A stretch of DNA of 64,000 bases from NCBI RefSeq assembly GCF_046630445.1, contig NC_092333.1:334439501-334503500 (forward strand), written 5' to 3'. Below, one piece after another: positions 52,374-64,000 of this stretch. A program made the position numbers and the translations under genes. The notes under the pieces are model-generated. The model was not told the DNA's origin. It saw nothing but the letters and a program-made list of their open reading frames with translations, and did not search any database. Each line of letters opens with the position of its first letter. Position 1 is the first letter of the stretch. This DNA comes from Rutidosis leptorrhynchoides. Lineage: Eukaryota; Streptophyta; Magnoliopsida; Asterales; Asteraceae.

Positions 52374-53503
52374 GCATGCATGCGGCTTGGATTGGAGGGA
52401 TGATGGTTGTCCGCTTCCAAGCTGCTTTTTTGAGCCAGCGAGGGATGGGCCAGCAGTTCAAGGGTTTCGCATCCCTATATCTATATTTATTTATTTCTTT
52501 TTTGTTTAAAAAGCAGGGTATGAGTCTGATCGTTGCGGGCGAGGATTGTATATTCTCCTTAGTGTAGGGCATCGTTCCAATCAAGCCACCCCTATTATAT
52601 TAGTACATTTGTAGAAAGTAATTTTCTTAATTCGATGCGTGCAAGAGTAGAATTTTATCTTCTTAGGTAGCTGCCCTTTCTTATAAGTCGTCGTAGTATG
52701 ACGCATTTTGATTCAAGTACTCTTGCGCCCAGTGTTGAGCATATGTAACCTTTTCTTTTGGACTTTTATTAAATTTCTGTTATATGCTTTCATACTTATT
52801 ACAAATTTATAAGCGGTTTTTAAATACTTGCATTTGTATGTGCATTATAACCTTTGAATAAATGTTATTTGCGTATAATGGGAGCGACCCCTCTGTACAC
52901 GTATAATCTTTTTATTCTTGCGTCTTAGAAAATCAATGATCAGCGTTAAAAAAGCAAACCAATGCTTAAATATATTATACTAATGATGTTTATAAAATTT
53001 TTATATGTGTTTGTACGTATTGACAATCCAATGTCAAATCCATTTATATATGCAACCCAATGCTTATCTCAAGATTCTTCCAGCCAATCCAATGTCCGTG
53101 TTATTAACATTTAACCAAACCTGTATTTTATATTCATGACTTTACAAGTCTCCGTCTTGCGCGGCATACAAGCGTTTGAAACAATCCAATGTTTTACTAC
53201 TGTCACCATTAAAAATAGTATTAGAAACCAAACTAAACTATGTTACTTAAGATTCGGACTGTATCCTTTTGCAGCCTGGGGCTCAATAATTAAATTTAAA
53301 TGCAAGCATTCTTAGCTTAAATTGATTGATTAAATTTATTAAAAATAATTCAAACTACAAAGTCTTTAATAAAAACATAGCAATTATGATAAAAGTTGCA
53401 ACAGATGTCTGGGTGATCAATCCTATTGTTGATATCTTTTGCTTATTTGCACCTTCTAGATTTATGCATGCAAGGCGCATTCTGCTAGTTTATTTTCAAG
53501 CCA
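52374..53503. other. Spacer between the antisense ORF and the Tat gag-pol fragment
   Basis: About 1.1 kb without a credible gene. The RT, RNase H and integrase expected here are absent, so a large internal deletion has removed most of pol. Confidence 0.55.
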
Positions 53504-54927
53504 TCATGCCCCTTTGTCCTGCTTCCCAGTAACCATATCTTCTGGGTTATCTGCCGTGCTCACATCCAACGCGTAGTAACCCGTTGGTTTTTTATTGTTC
53601 ACTGCCTTTTTCTTTACCGCTATTAGTCTGGCAGACTCAATGCTTCCTTGCATAACAACCCGATCACTCTTTCGTGGCAGATTTATATTTGCTCTTGACT
53701 CTTTTCCGCTTGCATCAATTAATTCACAGACCATCCTCAGAGGTTTATTATTAATTTGGTGTTTCCTTTTGTCCCAACCATCATTCAATTGTCGTTGTTT
53801 TAAACGCCACAAACCTCCTGCTGATATATCGTCCGAAAATAAATTTCAAATTAGCGTAAAGTAAAATATTTAACTTAGGTGTGATTTTATGTATGTATTT
53901 TACCTCCTCTTGACAACCATGTTTGAATGACTTCAGGAGATGTTCGAGTGCGCACACTTTTCTCTGCAAATGAAAATTTCAAGTGTTTCTTTTTTTGCCA
54001 CTGCATGTATTTTTGATGATACGCATACTCCCTTATTTGGTTTTATGTATGCGTACACATGCGCACTTCATTTTTGCGTCACAAGTCGCGCTTCCTTTGC
54101 TTTCATCCAAAGTATCTGAGTATCATCTTTTGCGTTGAGTAATTTTTCAACCCCTGCATGTGTTACTTTTCTTTTATTCCTTGGTGTGCGCTTTTTCATT
54201 AACCTCACACTGTGGATGCGGATCTCTTTGCCGTTTCTTCTTGGGATCTCAATGACTATCTCAAAATTTTTTCTGAGATTTCCCAATCCTGCACCTTGTT
54301 TATTATAATAGTGGATATTGCATTAAAAATGAATTATAATGAATTTTTATGCATTCACGCCATACAGTTAGGTTTTTGGCTTCATCTTTTGCTCTTTTAC
54401 TGAGTTAGATTTCGATTACGTCGTGAATTTTGACTATAGCTTTTCTAAAAATTATAATTTGCTATTTTACGCAACATCAAATACTAAATCAAAATATTTG
54501 TACGTACAACATACATGGGAGCAATGTGCGTCTTCGAATACGTGAACTATTTGTGGTTCATCCAACTCTGCATATTTGCTACTCTGCCCTATGCTCCTTT
54601 GTACCGTTCTTACTTTTGTATCCACTTCTGACTTTATAGTTGCGACTCCCACTTTGTTGGGAATCTTAATATACCATGTATTGTGGATGGTACGGCTCCT
54701 AATTTTTGCAAGGTTTTTCTGCTTAACAACGCATTATACTCAACGTTTGACTTGACTATAGCAAACTCAATGTCGACATCTATAAGTTAACTGCGGGACC
54801 CTAGCTGTCCCTAATGACGGGACTTGTTCACCAGCGAAATCGTATAAGTTAACTGCTTGTTTCTTTAGCTGCGACTTAACAGATCTAGGTAGTGACATAT
54901 AACAATGCTCATATATGACATCCATGT
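53504..54927 (-). pseudogene. Protease region and downstream linker of Tat element 2
   Basis: Minus-strand remnant. The right end (54927-54640) reads MDVIYEHCYMSLPRSVKSQL, FAGEQVPSLG, FAIVKSNVEYNALLSRKTL and VPSTIHGILRFPT, the protease-region consensus of Tat elements. The part to 53504 (for example RVVMQGSIESARLIAVKKK) would be the protease-RT linker. Frames are split at about 54467, 54286, 54068 and 53812. It is cut at 54927 by the inverted LTR arm. Confidence 0.72.
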
Positions 54928-56832
54928 TGAAATGTCCCGTTCATATTGATTATAAACGTTCCATATTAATTGATTTCGTCGCGAGGTTCTGACCTCTATA
55001 TGAGACGTTTTTCAAAGACTGCATTCAATTTTAAAACAACCATAACCTTTATTTTATCTATAAAGGTTTAAAAAGCATTACGTAGATTATCAAATAATGA
55101 TAATCTAAAATATACCATTTACACACGACCATTACATAATGGTTTACAATAAGAATATATTACATAAAAAATAAGTTTCTTGAATGCATTTTTTTACATA
55201 ATATCATACAAGCATGGACTCCAAATCTTGTCCTTATTTTAGTATGCAACATCGGAAGCTCTTAATAATCACCTGAGAATAAACATGCTTAAAACGTCAA
55301 CAAAAATGTTGGTGAGTTATAGGTTTAACCTATATTTTATCAAATCATAATAATAGACCACAAGATTTCATATTTCATTATACATCCCATACATAGAGAT
55401 AAAAATCATTCATATGGTGAACACCTAGTAACCGACATTAACAAGATGCATATAAGAGTATCCCCTATCATTTCGGAAAATTCTTCGAACATGATAAAAA
55501 CGAATTCGAAGTACTAAAGCATCCGGTACTTTGGATGGGGTCCGTTAGGCCCAATAGATCTATCTTTAGGATTCGCGTCAATTAGTAGATCGGTTTACTA
55601 ATTCTTAGGCTACCAAGCAAAAGGGGCATATTCGGCTTCGATCATTCACCCATATAATTTAGTTTCATTTACTTGTGTCTATTTCATAAAACATTTATAA
55701 AACTGCATGTATTCTCATCCAAAAATATTAGATTTTAAAAGTGGGACTATAACTCACTTTCACAGATTTTTACTTCGTCGGGAAGTAAGACTTGGCCACT
55801 GGTCGATTCACGAACCTATAACAAATATGTACATATATATCAAAGTATGTTCAAAATATATTTACAACAATTTTAATACGTTTTACTGTTTTAAGTTTAT
55901 TAAGTCAGTTGTCCTTGTTAGTAACCTACAACTAGTTGTCCATAATTAGATGTACAGAGATAAATTGATATATATTATCTTGAATCAATCCACGACCCAG
56001 TGTATACACATCTCAGGCTAGATCACAACTCAAACTATATATATTTTTGGAATCAACCTCAACCCTGTATAGCTAACTCCAAAATTACTGCATATAGAGT
56101 GTCTATGGTTGTTCCAAATAATATATATAGATGGGTCTATATGATATGTCAAAACATTTGCATACGTGTCTATGGTATCCCAAGATTACATAATATATTA
56201 GAATACATGTATAATACAATATAAGTTAGCTAGGATATGATTAATATAGATTTGTTACCAATTTTCACGTAGCTACAACAAGCAAAAATAACCAATCTTG
56301 TTTTACCCATAACTTCTTCGTTTTAAATCCGTTTTGAGTGAATCCAATTGCTATGGTTTCATATTGAACTTAAGTTTATGAATCTATACAGAAAAAGTAT
56401 ATGTTTATAGTCAGAATTACAGGTTACAAGTCGTTTTTGTAAAGGTAGTCATTTCAGTCGAAAGACCGACGTCTAGATGACCATTTTGGAAAACATACTT
56501 CCACTTTGATTTTAACCATGATTTTTGGATATAGTTTCATGTTCATAAGAAAAATCATTTTCCCAGAAGAACAACTTTTAAATCAAAATTGATCATAGTT
56601 TTTAATTAACTAACCCAAAACAGCCCGCAGTGTTACTACAACGGCGTATATCCGGTTTTACGGTATTTTTCGTGTTTTACGGTTTTAAATCATTAAGTTA
56701 GCATATCATATAGATATAGAACATGTGTTTAGTTTATTTTAAAAGTCAACTTAGAAGGATTAACTTTTGTTTGCGAACAAGTTTAGAATTAACTAAACTA
56801 TGTTCTAGTGATTTCAAGTTTAAACCTTCGAA
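54928..56832 (-). repeat. Left, inverted arm of a palindromic C/E-family LTR pair
   Basis: Minus-oriented 3' part of a C/E-type LTR, starting exactly at the LTR end (TGAAATGTCCC). It mirrors 56859-58799 with moderate divergence and includes the conserved block at 55255-55325. Confidence 0.88.
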
Positions 56833-56858
56833 GATTTAACTAAACTATAACAAGTTTA
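56833..56858. other. Centre of the LTR palindrome
   Basis: 26-base spacer GATTTAACTAAACTATAACA... flanked by CCTTCGAA and TTCGAAGA, where the two inverted LTR parts meet. Confidence 0.8.
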
Positions 56859-57830
56859 TTCGAAGATTTAAACTTGTAATCACTATAACATAGTTTAGTT
56901 AATTCTAAACTTGTTCGCAAACAAAGTTAATCCTTCTAACTTAACTTTTAAAATCAACTAAACACATGTTCGATATCTATATAATATGCTAACTTAATGA
57001 TTTAAAACCTAGAAACTAGAAGAACGCCGTAAAACCGGACATGCGCCGTCGTAGTGAAACCGGGGGCTGTTTTGGGTTAGATAATTAAAAACTATGATAA
57101 ACTTCGATTTAAAAGTTGTACTTCTGGGAAAATTAGTTTTCTCATGAACATGAAACTATATCCAAAAATCATGGTTAAACTCAAAGTGGAAGTATGTTTT
57201 TCAAAATGGTCATCAAGACGTCGTTCTTTCGACTGAAATGACTACCTCTTACAAAAATGACTTGTAACTTGTATTTCTGACTATAAACTTATACTTTTTA
57301 TGTTTAGTTTCATAAATTTCAGTTCAATATGAAACCATAGCAATTGGATTCACTCAAAACGGATTTAAAACGAAGAAGTTATGGGTAAAACAAAATTGGA
57401 TATTTTTGCTTGTTGTAGCTACGTGAAATTTGTAACAAATCCATACTAACCATAACTTAACTAACTTATATTGTATTATAATTGTCTTGATAGACCATAG
57501 ACACGTATACAATGTTTTGACATATCATATCGACGTCATCTATATATATTATTTGGAACAACCATAGACACTCTATATGCGGTAATGATCGAGTTAACTA
57601 TACAGGGTTGAGTTTGATTACAAAATAATATATATACTTTGAGTTGTGATCGAGTCTGAGACTTGTATGCACTGGGTCGTGGATTGATTCGAGATAATAT
57701 ATATTGATTTATTTCTGTACTACTAACTGTGGACAATTATTTGTGGACTACAAATGTTGGACTATCAACTTAACAAACTTAAATCGTAAAATGTAATAAA
57801 ATATGGTATAATTATATTTCGATCATAATT

Positions 57831-57923
<93 letters not shown>

Positions 57924-58799
57924 TGTTATAGGTTCGTCAACCAACCCGTGGCCAAGTCTAATTCTCGACGAATTGATAATCTGTAAAAGTGAGTTATAGT
58001 CCCACTTTTAAAATCTAATATTTTTGGGATGAGAATACATGCAGTTTTATAAATGTTTTAGAAAATAGACATACGTGAAACTACATTATATGGTTGAATG
58101 GATCGAAACCGAATATGCCCCTTTTAGCCTGGTAATCTAAGAATTAGGGAACTGTCCCCTAATTGACGAGAATTCTAAAGATAGATCTATTGAGCCCAAC
58201 AAGCCCCATCCATTGTTGTGGATGCTTTAGTACTTCGAAATAATCATGTCCGAAGGATGTCCCGGAATGATGGGGATATTCTATATGCATCTTGTTAATG
58301 TCGGTTACCAGGTGTTCACCATATGAATGAATTTTATGCATATTGCATGTTATTGAAAGATGAAATCTTGTGGTCTATTATTACAATTTGATAAATATAT
58401 AGGTTAAACCTATAACTCACCAACATTTTTGTTGACGTTTAAATCATGTTTATTCTCAGGTGATTATTAAGAGCTTTCGCTGTTTCATGCTAAATAATGA
58501 CAGGATTGGAGTCTACATGCTTGTATAATATTGTTTAAAAATTGCATTCGAAGACTTAAGTTATTGTGTAATATTATTCAAAACCATTATGTAATGGTCG
58601 TGTGAAAATGATATAATTTAGATTATCATTATTTGATAATCTTTGGAATGTTTTTAAACCTTTATCGATAAAATAAAGGTTATGGTTTGTTTTAAAAATC
58701 GAATGTAGTCTTTGAAAAACGTCTCATATAGAGGTCAAAACCTCACAACGAAATCAATTAATATGAAACGTTTATAATCGATATGAACGGGACATTTCA
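56859..58799 (+). repeat. 5' LTR of element E (3' part only)
   Basis: Matches the C LTR from about 7100 to its end at 8988. It ends GGGACATTTCA directly before the primer site. The LTR start (TGTAGTGACC) is absent and is replaced by the inverted arm. A TA tract lies at 57833-57922. Confidence 0.9.
57833..57922. repeat. (TA)n microsatellite in the E LTR
   Basis: Expanded TA tract. The matching place in the C LTR (about 8080) has only a short TATATAT, so the expansion is specific to this copy. Confidence 0.9.
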
Positions 58800-58801
58800 T
58801 T

Positions 58802-58813
58802 TGGTATCCGAGC
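58802..58813 (+). promoter_or_regulatory. Primer binding site of element E
   Basis: TGGTATCCGAGC lies two bases after the LTR, one mismatch from the initiator Met-tRNA complement. The leader TGCATTAGTGAGTCTGGACT follows. Confidence 0.9.
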
Positions 58814-59008
58814 GTTGGTCTTAGAGAACCAAAAATTTGCATTAGTGTGTCTTATCGAGTTTGTTAAGATGCATTAGTGAGTCTGGACTTCGACCGTGTT
58901 TTCTTTAAAAACGATTGCTTAACACTTTTTGTTGAAAACTACAAATTATTAACATGTAAATATTATGTGATATATTAATCTCTTAACATGTTTGATATTG
59001 TGTGATAG

Positions 59009-59605
59009 ATGTCTACCTCTAGTACAAATCCCATCGACTCACCTAATAATAATGAAGAGTCGAATATATTTTAGGAAGATTCACAAATTCCCGAAGAGGA
59101 ACCGGAAGAAGAGGAACCGGAAGAAGAGGTTCCGAAGGAGGAAATATTAGGAACCACAAAAAAATAGATAAATAAAAGAAAATTCTCAACCAATGGACCA
59201 AAGTTAAAAATGGTCAATGGTGTTTCCGCTGAGGACGCAAAATATTGGGAAAATTACCAATTTTCTGATGAATCGGATCCCGATGAGGATTCCGATGATG
59301 TTATAGAAATTACCTCGACCCAATTTGAAAAAGCAAAAGAAAATAATAAGGGAAAAGGCATCAAAATAGAGAAACCTAATTCCAACCGCGATGAACTCTA
59401 CGTTAACATGAAATACCCTGATGGGGTGTACCGTAAACACCCGTATTTCTTAAACTTTCACTATAACCCGGGAACATCTAAGCCACAAGGTTTTTCTAAA
59501 CCATTTGTGAAAACGATGGCTCGCATTAGAGGAGCACCATATATCCCTAGGAAGTTAGCAAAACGAACCAAGTCCGAGGAGGAAGAAACGAGTGAGTCGG
59601 AATAA
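59009..59605 (+). pseudogene. Acidic leader ORF of element E (two in-frame stops)
   Basis: Sister of 9198-9812. It starts MSTSSTNPIDSPNNNEE and has stops at 59072-59074 and about 59165, both where C is open, while the stop in C is not shared. Glu-rich repeats (EEPEEEEPEEE) lead to ENYQFSDESDPDEDSDD and a basic tail IPRKLAKRTK. The part from 59210 to 59605 is open (131 residues). It has 13 residues (around YVNMKYPDGVYRK) where C has a shorter stretch, so indels kept the frame. The function is unknown. Confidence 0.7.
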
Positions 59606-59714
59606 AGAGTTGTAATCATGCTGTGTAATATATGTATTGTGGCGTGCTTGTATTTTTATGTTATATGTAAAAATTGCTTGTATTGTTTGTTAATTATCTT
59701 TTACGAATCTAATC

Positions 59715-59730
59715 CTTGTCTATTTTACAG
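59715..59730 (+). promoter_or_regulatory. Candidate 3' splice site, element E
   Basis: CTTGTCTATTTTACAG, 14 bases before the F-box ORF start, conserved with element C. Confidence 0.4.
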
Positions 59731-59744
59731 TATAAAATCACACA

Positions 59745-60386
59745 ATGGACGTTAAGGATAGACAACCGAAAATTTTAGAAGACCTACCAGGGGATATGAT
59801 TGATGAAATCTTGTCTAGAGTCGGTCAGAATTCATCGGCACAATTATTTACGACGAACTTATTTTGTCGAACATTTGAAAGACGTTCCAATCATGCCTTA
59901 GTTTATAAAAAGCTTTCCTTTGAAAAATGGGGTATATCACATTGGGGAGACTTTAAATTACGCTGTGTTTTCTTTAAAGCATTAAGTGCGGGGAACCCAA
60001 ATGCAATTTTACGCTACGGGTTAAGAACCTATTTTTACTCCACATATCCCAACATAGGACTTCGTTCTTTAGAAAGAGCTTCTAACATGCAACATAAAGA
60101 AGCATGTTATGTTTACGGGTTAGTGATGTTCACTTCTTACCAATGTGAGAAAAAGAACATCAGATTACAACTGTTAAATAAAACATTCCCACAAGTGACA
60201 GATTCGGTAGTTGGGGTGAGAAACAAGGTTTTTAGATTGTTACGGGGCTGTTGGGCATTACGTAACCCTCGTCCTTTTGACGACGTTACAACATGCTGCC
60301 TAGCCAACGGTCACAACGGTTATTTTCCACAAGACCAAGGATGGAAAATAATACTAGTAAAACCCGAATGCATGACTTGTTTCTGA
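59745..60386 (+). CDS. F-box-like protein carried by element E
   Basis: Open frame of 213 residues, sister to 9951-10634 and closer to the family consensus: the F-box starts EDLPGDMIDEILSRVG with the usual Leu-Pro, and continues with LFCRTFERRSNHALVYKKL. The Sel1/TPR-like part is AGNPNAILRYGLRTYF and GLRSLERASNMQHKEACYVY. It ends with CMTCF before TGA, where C reads TGG for 14 further residues. An SCF substrate-adaptor role is inferred from the family only. The flanking leader ORF and gag-pol have stops while this frame has none. The start chosen is MDVKDRQ; C lacks the VK codons. Confidence 0.78.
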   Translation: MDVKDRQPKILEDLPGDMIDEILSRVGQNSSAQLFTTNLFCRTFERRSNHALVYKKLSFEKWGISHWGDFKLRCVFFKALSAGNPNAILRYGLRTYFYSTYPNIGLRSLERASNMQHKEACYVYGLVMFTSYQCEKKNIRLQLLNKTFPQVTDSVVGVRNKVFRLLRGCWALRNPRPFDDVTTCCLANGHNGYFPQDQGWKIILVKPECMTCF

Positions 60387-60622
60387 ACTTATGAATTACG
60401 TGTCTTTATTGCCTTTCCTGAACAACATGCATATTAACTAGAATTGTCTTCACAACTGCCTTGTATCAAAGATATTGTGTGCTATATTTCACGCTATATA
60501 TAAAATAACGGTATTGTAAGTTTGTAAAATATTGTATAAGAGTTTGAACATTAAATATTATTGTAATCAGTTTTTCATATAGAATTATAGTAGTTGAGTT
60601 GTATATTAGCTACTAAGTATGA

Positions 60623-60647
60623 AGTTAACGGGTAGGTACTACCCGAA
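60623..60647 (+). promoter_or_regulatory. Internal PPT-like palindrome of element E
   Basis: TTAACGGGTAGGTACTACCCG; stem CGGGTAG/CTACCCG with loop GTA, identical in core to element C. Confidence 0.75.
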
Positions 60648-60778
60648 TGAAAAATTATAAAACGCTAATATGAAGAAAAAGCTTTTATAAATAAGTTCAT
60701 AGTATGCTACAAAATACTATTGACTACTCTTAATATTCTATATGATTAACTTAATTCTTTTGGCTATTTTTAAAGGAA

Positions 60779-62053
60779 ATGGCACCGACTACTCTTCAGA
60801 ACTTGAACATGAGTGAGGAAGACTTCCGTGCTTTCCTTGCTGCGAACATAGCCGCAGTGCAGGCTGCAATGAAAAATAACAACAATAACTCTGGTTCTAG
60901 TAGTGGAACTAATTCCACAAGAAATCGTGTAGGATGCTCCTACAAAGAATCCACTGCCTGTAAACCTTTAGACTTCGATGGAACCGAGGGTCCAATCGGA
61001 TTAAAACGGTGGACCGAGAAGGTCGAATCGGTGTTTGCCATAAGTAAATGCACTGAAGAAGACAAAGTTAAGTATGCTACACATACCTTCACAGGTACTG
61101 CGTTAACATGGTGGAACACCTATCTCGAGCAGGTGGGACAAGATGCTGCTTACATACTACCGTGGTCAGCATTCAAGCATTTGATGAATGAGCAGTACCG
61201 TCCCAGAAACGAGGTCAATAAGCTCAAAGTAGAGCTTAGAGGATTACAAACGCAAGGTTTCGACATTACCACGTACGAACGAAGATTCACAGAATTGTGC
61301 CTATTGTGTCCAAGAGCGTTCGAAGATGAAGAAGAAAAGATCGACGCATTTGTAAAAGGGTTACCAGAAAGGATTCAAGAAGATGTGAGTTCACACGAAC
61401 CCGCCTCCATACAAAAGGCAAGTCGAATGGCTCACAAACTCATAAATCAGACTGAGGGAAGGATTAAAGAACAGGAGGCCGAAGGAACAAACACGAAACA
61501 AGTCAAGAGAAAGTGGGAGGAAAACAGTGACAAGAGTCACCAATACAACAACAACAACAATCACAACATCAATCGCAACAACTATCCCAACAACCGCAAC
61601 ATCAATCGCAATTCCAACAACAACTACAACAAACGTCCCAACAACAACAACTACAACAATCGTCCCAACAATAATAACAACCGCAACAACAACAATTCCT
61701 ATAACAATAAGAATCAGAAACAGTCATGCCAAAGGTGTGAAGAGTACCACCGGAATGGGTTCTGCACGACATTTTGCACCAAGTGTAAAAGAAAGGGTCC
61801 TGGTGCGACGAAGTGTGAGATCTACGGAACGATAAATAACAGAATTAAAAGAACAAATAATATCAGAACAAATAATGCCGCCGTAGTTTGTTTTGGATGT
61901 GGAAAATCGGGCCACATTAATAGAAATTGCCCGAATCAGGAGGATACTAATGGGCAGGGCCGCGAAAGAGTTTTCAATATTAATACGGCAGAAGCGCAGG
62001 AAGACCCGGAGCTTGTTACGGGTACGTTTCTTATCAATGAAAAACCTTCTTAA
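60779..62053 (+). pseudogene. gag of element E (ends at a premature stop)
   Basis: Complete gag start MAPTTLQNLNMSEEDFRAFL, an N-terminal region with Asn/Ser repeats, the capsid motifs GLKRWTEKVESVF and TWWNTYLEQVG, and an Asn-rich linker (about 61545-61705). A variant zinc cluster (CQRCEEYHRNGFC...CTKC) and a classical CCHC, CFGCGKSGHINRNC, follow. TAA at 62051-62053 ends the 424-residue frame just before the protease, where the sister reads an Ala-Tyr-Val codon set. It is the best-preserved gag in the window. Confidence 0.93.
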
Positions 62054-62584
62054 GTTTTATTTGATTCGGGTGTAGATAGAAGCTATATGAGTAGAGATTT
62101 TTGTGCTAAATTAAGTGGTCCATTGACGCCTTTGGATAAAAAATTTTTACTCGAATTAGCAAACTGTAAATTAATTACAGCAGATAAAATATGTCGGAAT
62201 CAAGAAATTAAACTGGTTAGTGAAACATTTAAGATTGATTTGATACCATTAGAGTTAGGAAGTTTTGATGTGATAATCGGCATGGACTGGTTGAAAGAGA
62301 TGAAAGCAGAAATTATTTGTTACAAAAATGCGATACGCATTATGCTCGAGAAGAGAAAACCTTTAATGGTGTACGGAGAAAAGAGCAACGCGAAGTTAAA
62401 TCTTATTAGTAACATGAAGGCGCAAAAAATAATAAGAAAAGGTTGCTATGCCATTCTAGCACACGTCGAGAAAGTCAATTCCGAAGAGAAGAACATCAAT
62501 GATGTTCCCGTCGCAAAAGAATTTCCTGATGTATTTCCGAAAGAATTACCGGGACTACCTCCACATCGATCTGTTGAATTTTAA
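62054..62584 (+). pseudogene. Protease region of element E
   Basis: In frame with gag after its stop. The active site reads VLFDSGVDRSYMS: D-S-G is acceptable for a retroviral-type protease, but the usual Ala after it is Val. It continues with LELGSFDVIIGMDW and ends at TAA 62582-62584, where C has CAA. Confidence 0.9.
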
Positions 62585-63480
62585 ATAGATCTTATACCAG
62601 GAGCTGGACCAATAGCTCGTGCTCCATACAGACTCGCACCCAGCAAAATGAAGGAACTCCAAAGCCAATTACAAGAACTTTTAGAGCGTGGTTTCATTCG
62701 ACCAAGCACATCACCATGGGGAGATCCTGTTTTGTTTGTCAAAAAGAAGGATGGTACATTCAGGTTGTGTAACGACTACCGAGAGTTGAACAAACTTACC
62801 ATCAAGAACCGTTACCCACTACCGAGAATCGACGACTTATTTGATCAACTACAAGGCTCGTCGATTTATTCGAAGATCGATTTACGTTCCGAGTATCATC
62901 AAATGCGGGTGAAGGAGGATGATATTCCGAAGACTGCTTTCAGGATGCGTTACGATGATTACGAGTTTATGGTTATGCCGTTTGGTTTGACTAACGCACC
63001 AGCTATGTTCATGGACCTCATGAACCAAGTGTGTGGACCATAACTTGACAAGTTTGTCATTGTTTTCATCGATGACATACTTATTTACTCAAAGAATGAT
63101 CAAGAGCACCAAGAGCATTTGAGAAAAGTGCTAGAGTTGTTGAGGAAAGAAAAACTGTACGCTAAGTTTTTAAAGTGTGCATTTTGGTTAGAAGAAGTTC
63201 AATTCCTCGGTCACATAGTGAACAAAGAAGGTATTCAGGTGGATCCGGCAAAGATTGAAACCGTTGAAAAGTGGGAAACCCCGAACACTCCGAAACATAT
63301 ACGCCAATTTTTAGGACTGGCTGGTTACTACAGAAGATTCATCCAAGATTTTTCTAAAATAGCAAAACCCTTGACTGCATTAATGCATAAAGGGAAGAAA
63401 TTTGAATGGAAGGATGAACAAGAGAAAGCGTTTCAATTGTTAAAGAAAAAGCTAACTACGACACCTATATTATCATTGCA
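62585..63480 (+). pseudogene. Reverse transcriptase of element E
   Basis: Motifs in order are [24 protein letters not shown] (Asn where Ile is usual), [13 protein letters not shown] (Glu for Gly), [15 protein letters not shown], a TAA at 63041-63043 in place of Tyr, the catalytic FIDDILIYS, and [12 protein letters not shown]. The reading frame is otherwise continuous. Confidence 0.93.
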
Positions 63481-64000
63481 TGAAGGGAATGATGATTTTG
63501 TGATTTATTATGACGCTTTAAAGCAAGGTCTCGGTTGTGTATTAATGCAACGAACGAAGGTAATTGCTTATGCGTCCAGACAATTGAAGATTCACGAACA
63601 AAATTATACGACTCATGATTTGGAATTGGGCACTGTTGTTTTTGCATTAAAGACTTGGAGGCACTTTTTATATGGGGTCAAAATCATTATATATACCGAC
63701 CACAAAAGTCTCCAACATATACTTAATCAGAAACAACTGAACATGAGGCAGCGTAGGTGGATTGAGTTGTTGAATGATTACGAATTTGAGATTCATTACC
63801 ACCCGGGGAAGGCGAATGTGGTAGCCAATGCTTTAAGTAGAAAGGACAGAGAACCTATGCGGGTAAAAGCTATGAATATAATTATTCATACTAACCTTAC
63901 TACTCAAATAAAGGAGGCGTAACAGGGATTTTTAAAAGAGGGAAATTTGAAGGATGAAATACCGAAAGGTTCGGAGAAACATCTTAATATTAGGGAAGAC
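63481..64000 (+). pseudogene. RNase H and start of integrase of element E
   Basis: RNase H is complete ([55 protein letters not shown]). The Asp of the VADALSR motif is replaced by Asn, an unusual change of an acidic residue. TAA at 63920-63922 (CAA in C) precedes the integrase, whose first residues ([11 protein letters not shown]) reach the window edge. Confidence 0.92.

Larger units (their letters stand above)
58800..64000 (+). mobile_element. Element E: sister of C with the same F-box cargo (runs off the window)
   Basis: Interior of a second Tekay-like element in the same order as C: primer site, acidic ORF, F-box-like ORF, PPT-like palindrome, gag, protease, RT, RNase H and the start of integrase at the window end. 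It is clearly diverged from C, so it is a separate insertion and not a recent duplicate. Gag-pol stays in one frame throughout with four nonsense codons and no frameshift. Confidence 0.92.

Overview
This window is a nuclear segment of a flowering plant, most likely a eudicot and perhaps Asteraceae (an inference from element types and base composition, not a proven assignment). It is AT-rich, dominated by long (TA)n and (AAT)n tracts, and made almost entirely of Ty3/gypsy LTR retrotransposons inserted into one another. I see no ordinary host gene, rRNA or tRNA gene; the nearest thing to a host gene is an F-box-like gene carried inside two retrotransposons.

Left half (1-40678), a nest read from outside inwards. 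A minus-strand LTR fragment (40061-40678) is cut by element A (minus; LTR 37162-40060, primer site and leader 36382-37161). A is cut by element B (minus; LTR 33342-36381, gag-protease 31054-32244, RT-RNase H-integrase 1-5627). B is cut between protease and RT by element C (plus, 5633-31053, target duplication CTTTT), a chromodomain-bearing, Tekay-like element with 3.3-kb LTRs. The 3' LTR of C is cut by element D (minus, 17802-29945, target duplication ACTTT), which has 3.8-kb LTRs and no intact gag or pol, i.e. a LARD-type non-autonomous element. After C inserted, about 2.9 kb spanning the B/C junction was duplicated in tandem (1014-3950 and 3951-6789).

Middle (40679-54927). Two decayed Tat-lineage elements on the minus strand each carry an antisense, intron-containing extra ORF (40679-41934 and about 50190-52373). 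The first keeps RT, RNase H, a second archaeal-type RNase H and integrase (42388-45005). The second keeps only the protease region (53504-54927). Between them lies a decayed Athila-type ORF1 (45789-46872) with its 3' non-coding sequence.

Right (54928-64000). Element E, a sister of C, starts from a 3.9-kb head-to-head inverted pair of partial LTRs and runs off the window in integrase. C and E share an unusual order: LTR, primer site, acidic leader ORF, F-box-like ORF, a palindromic copy of the polypurine-tract sequence, then gag-pol and chromodomain. In both, gag-pol is broken by several stops while the F-box-like ORF is open. D shares the primer-site leader, the internal PPT-like palindrome and the 3' PPT with C and E, which suggests it was mobilised by such an element.
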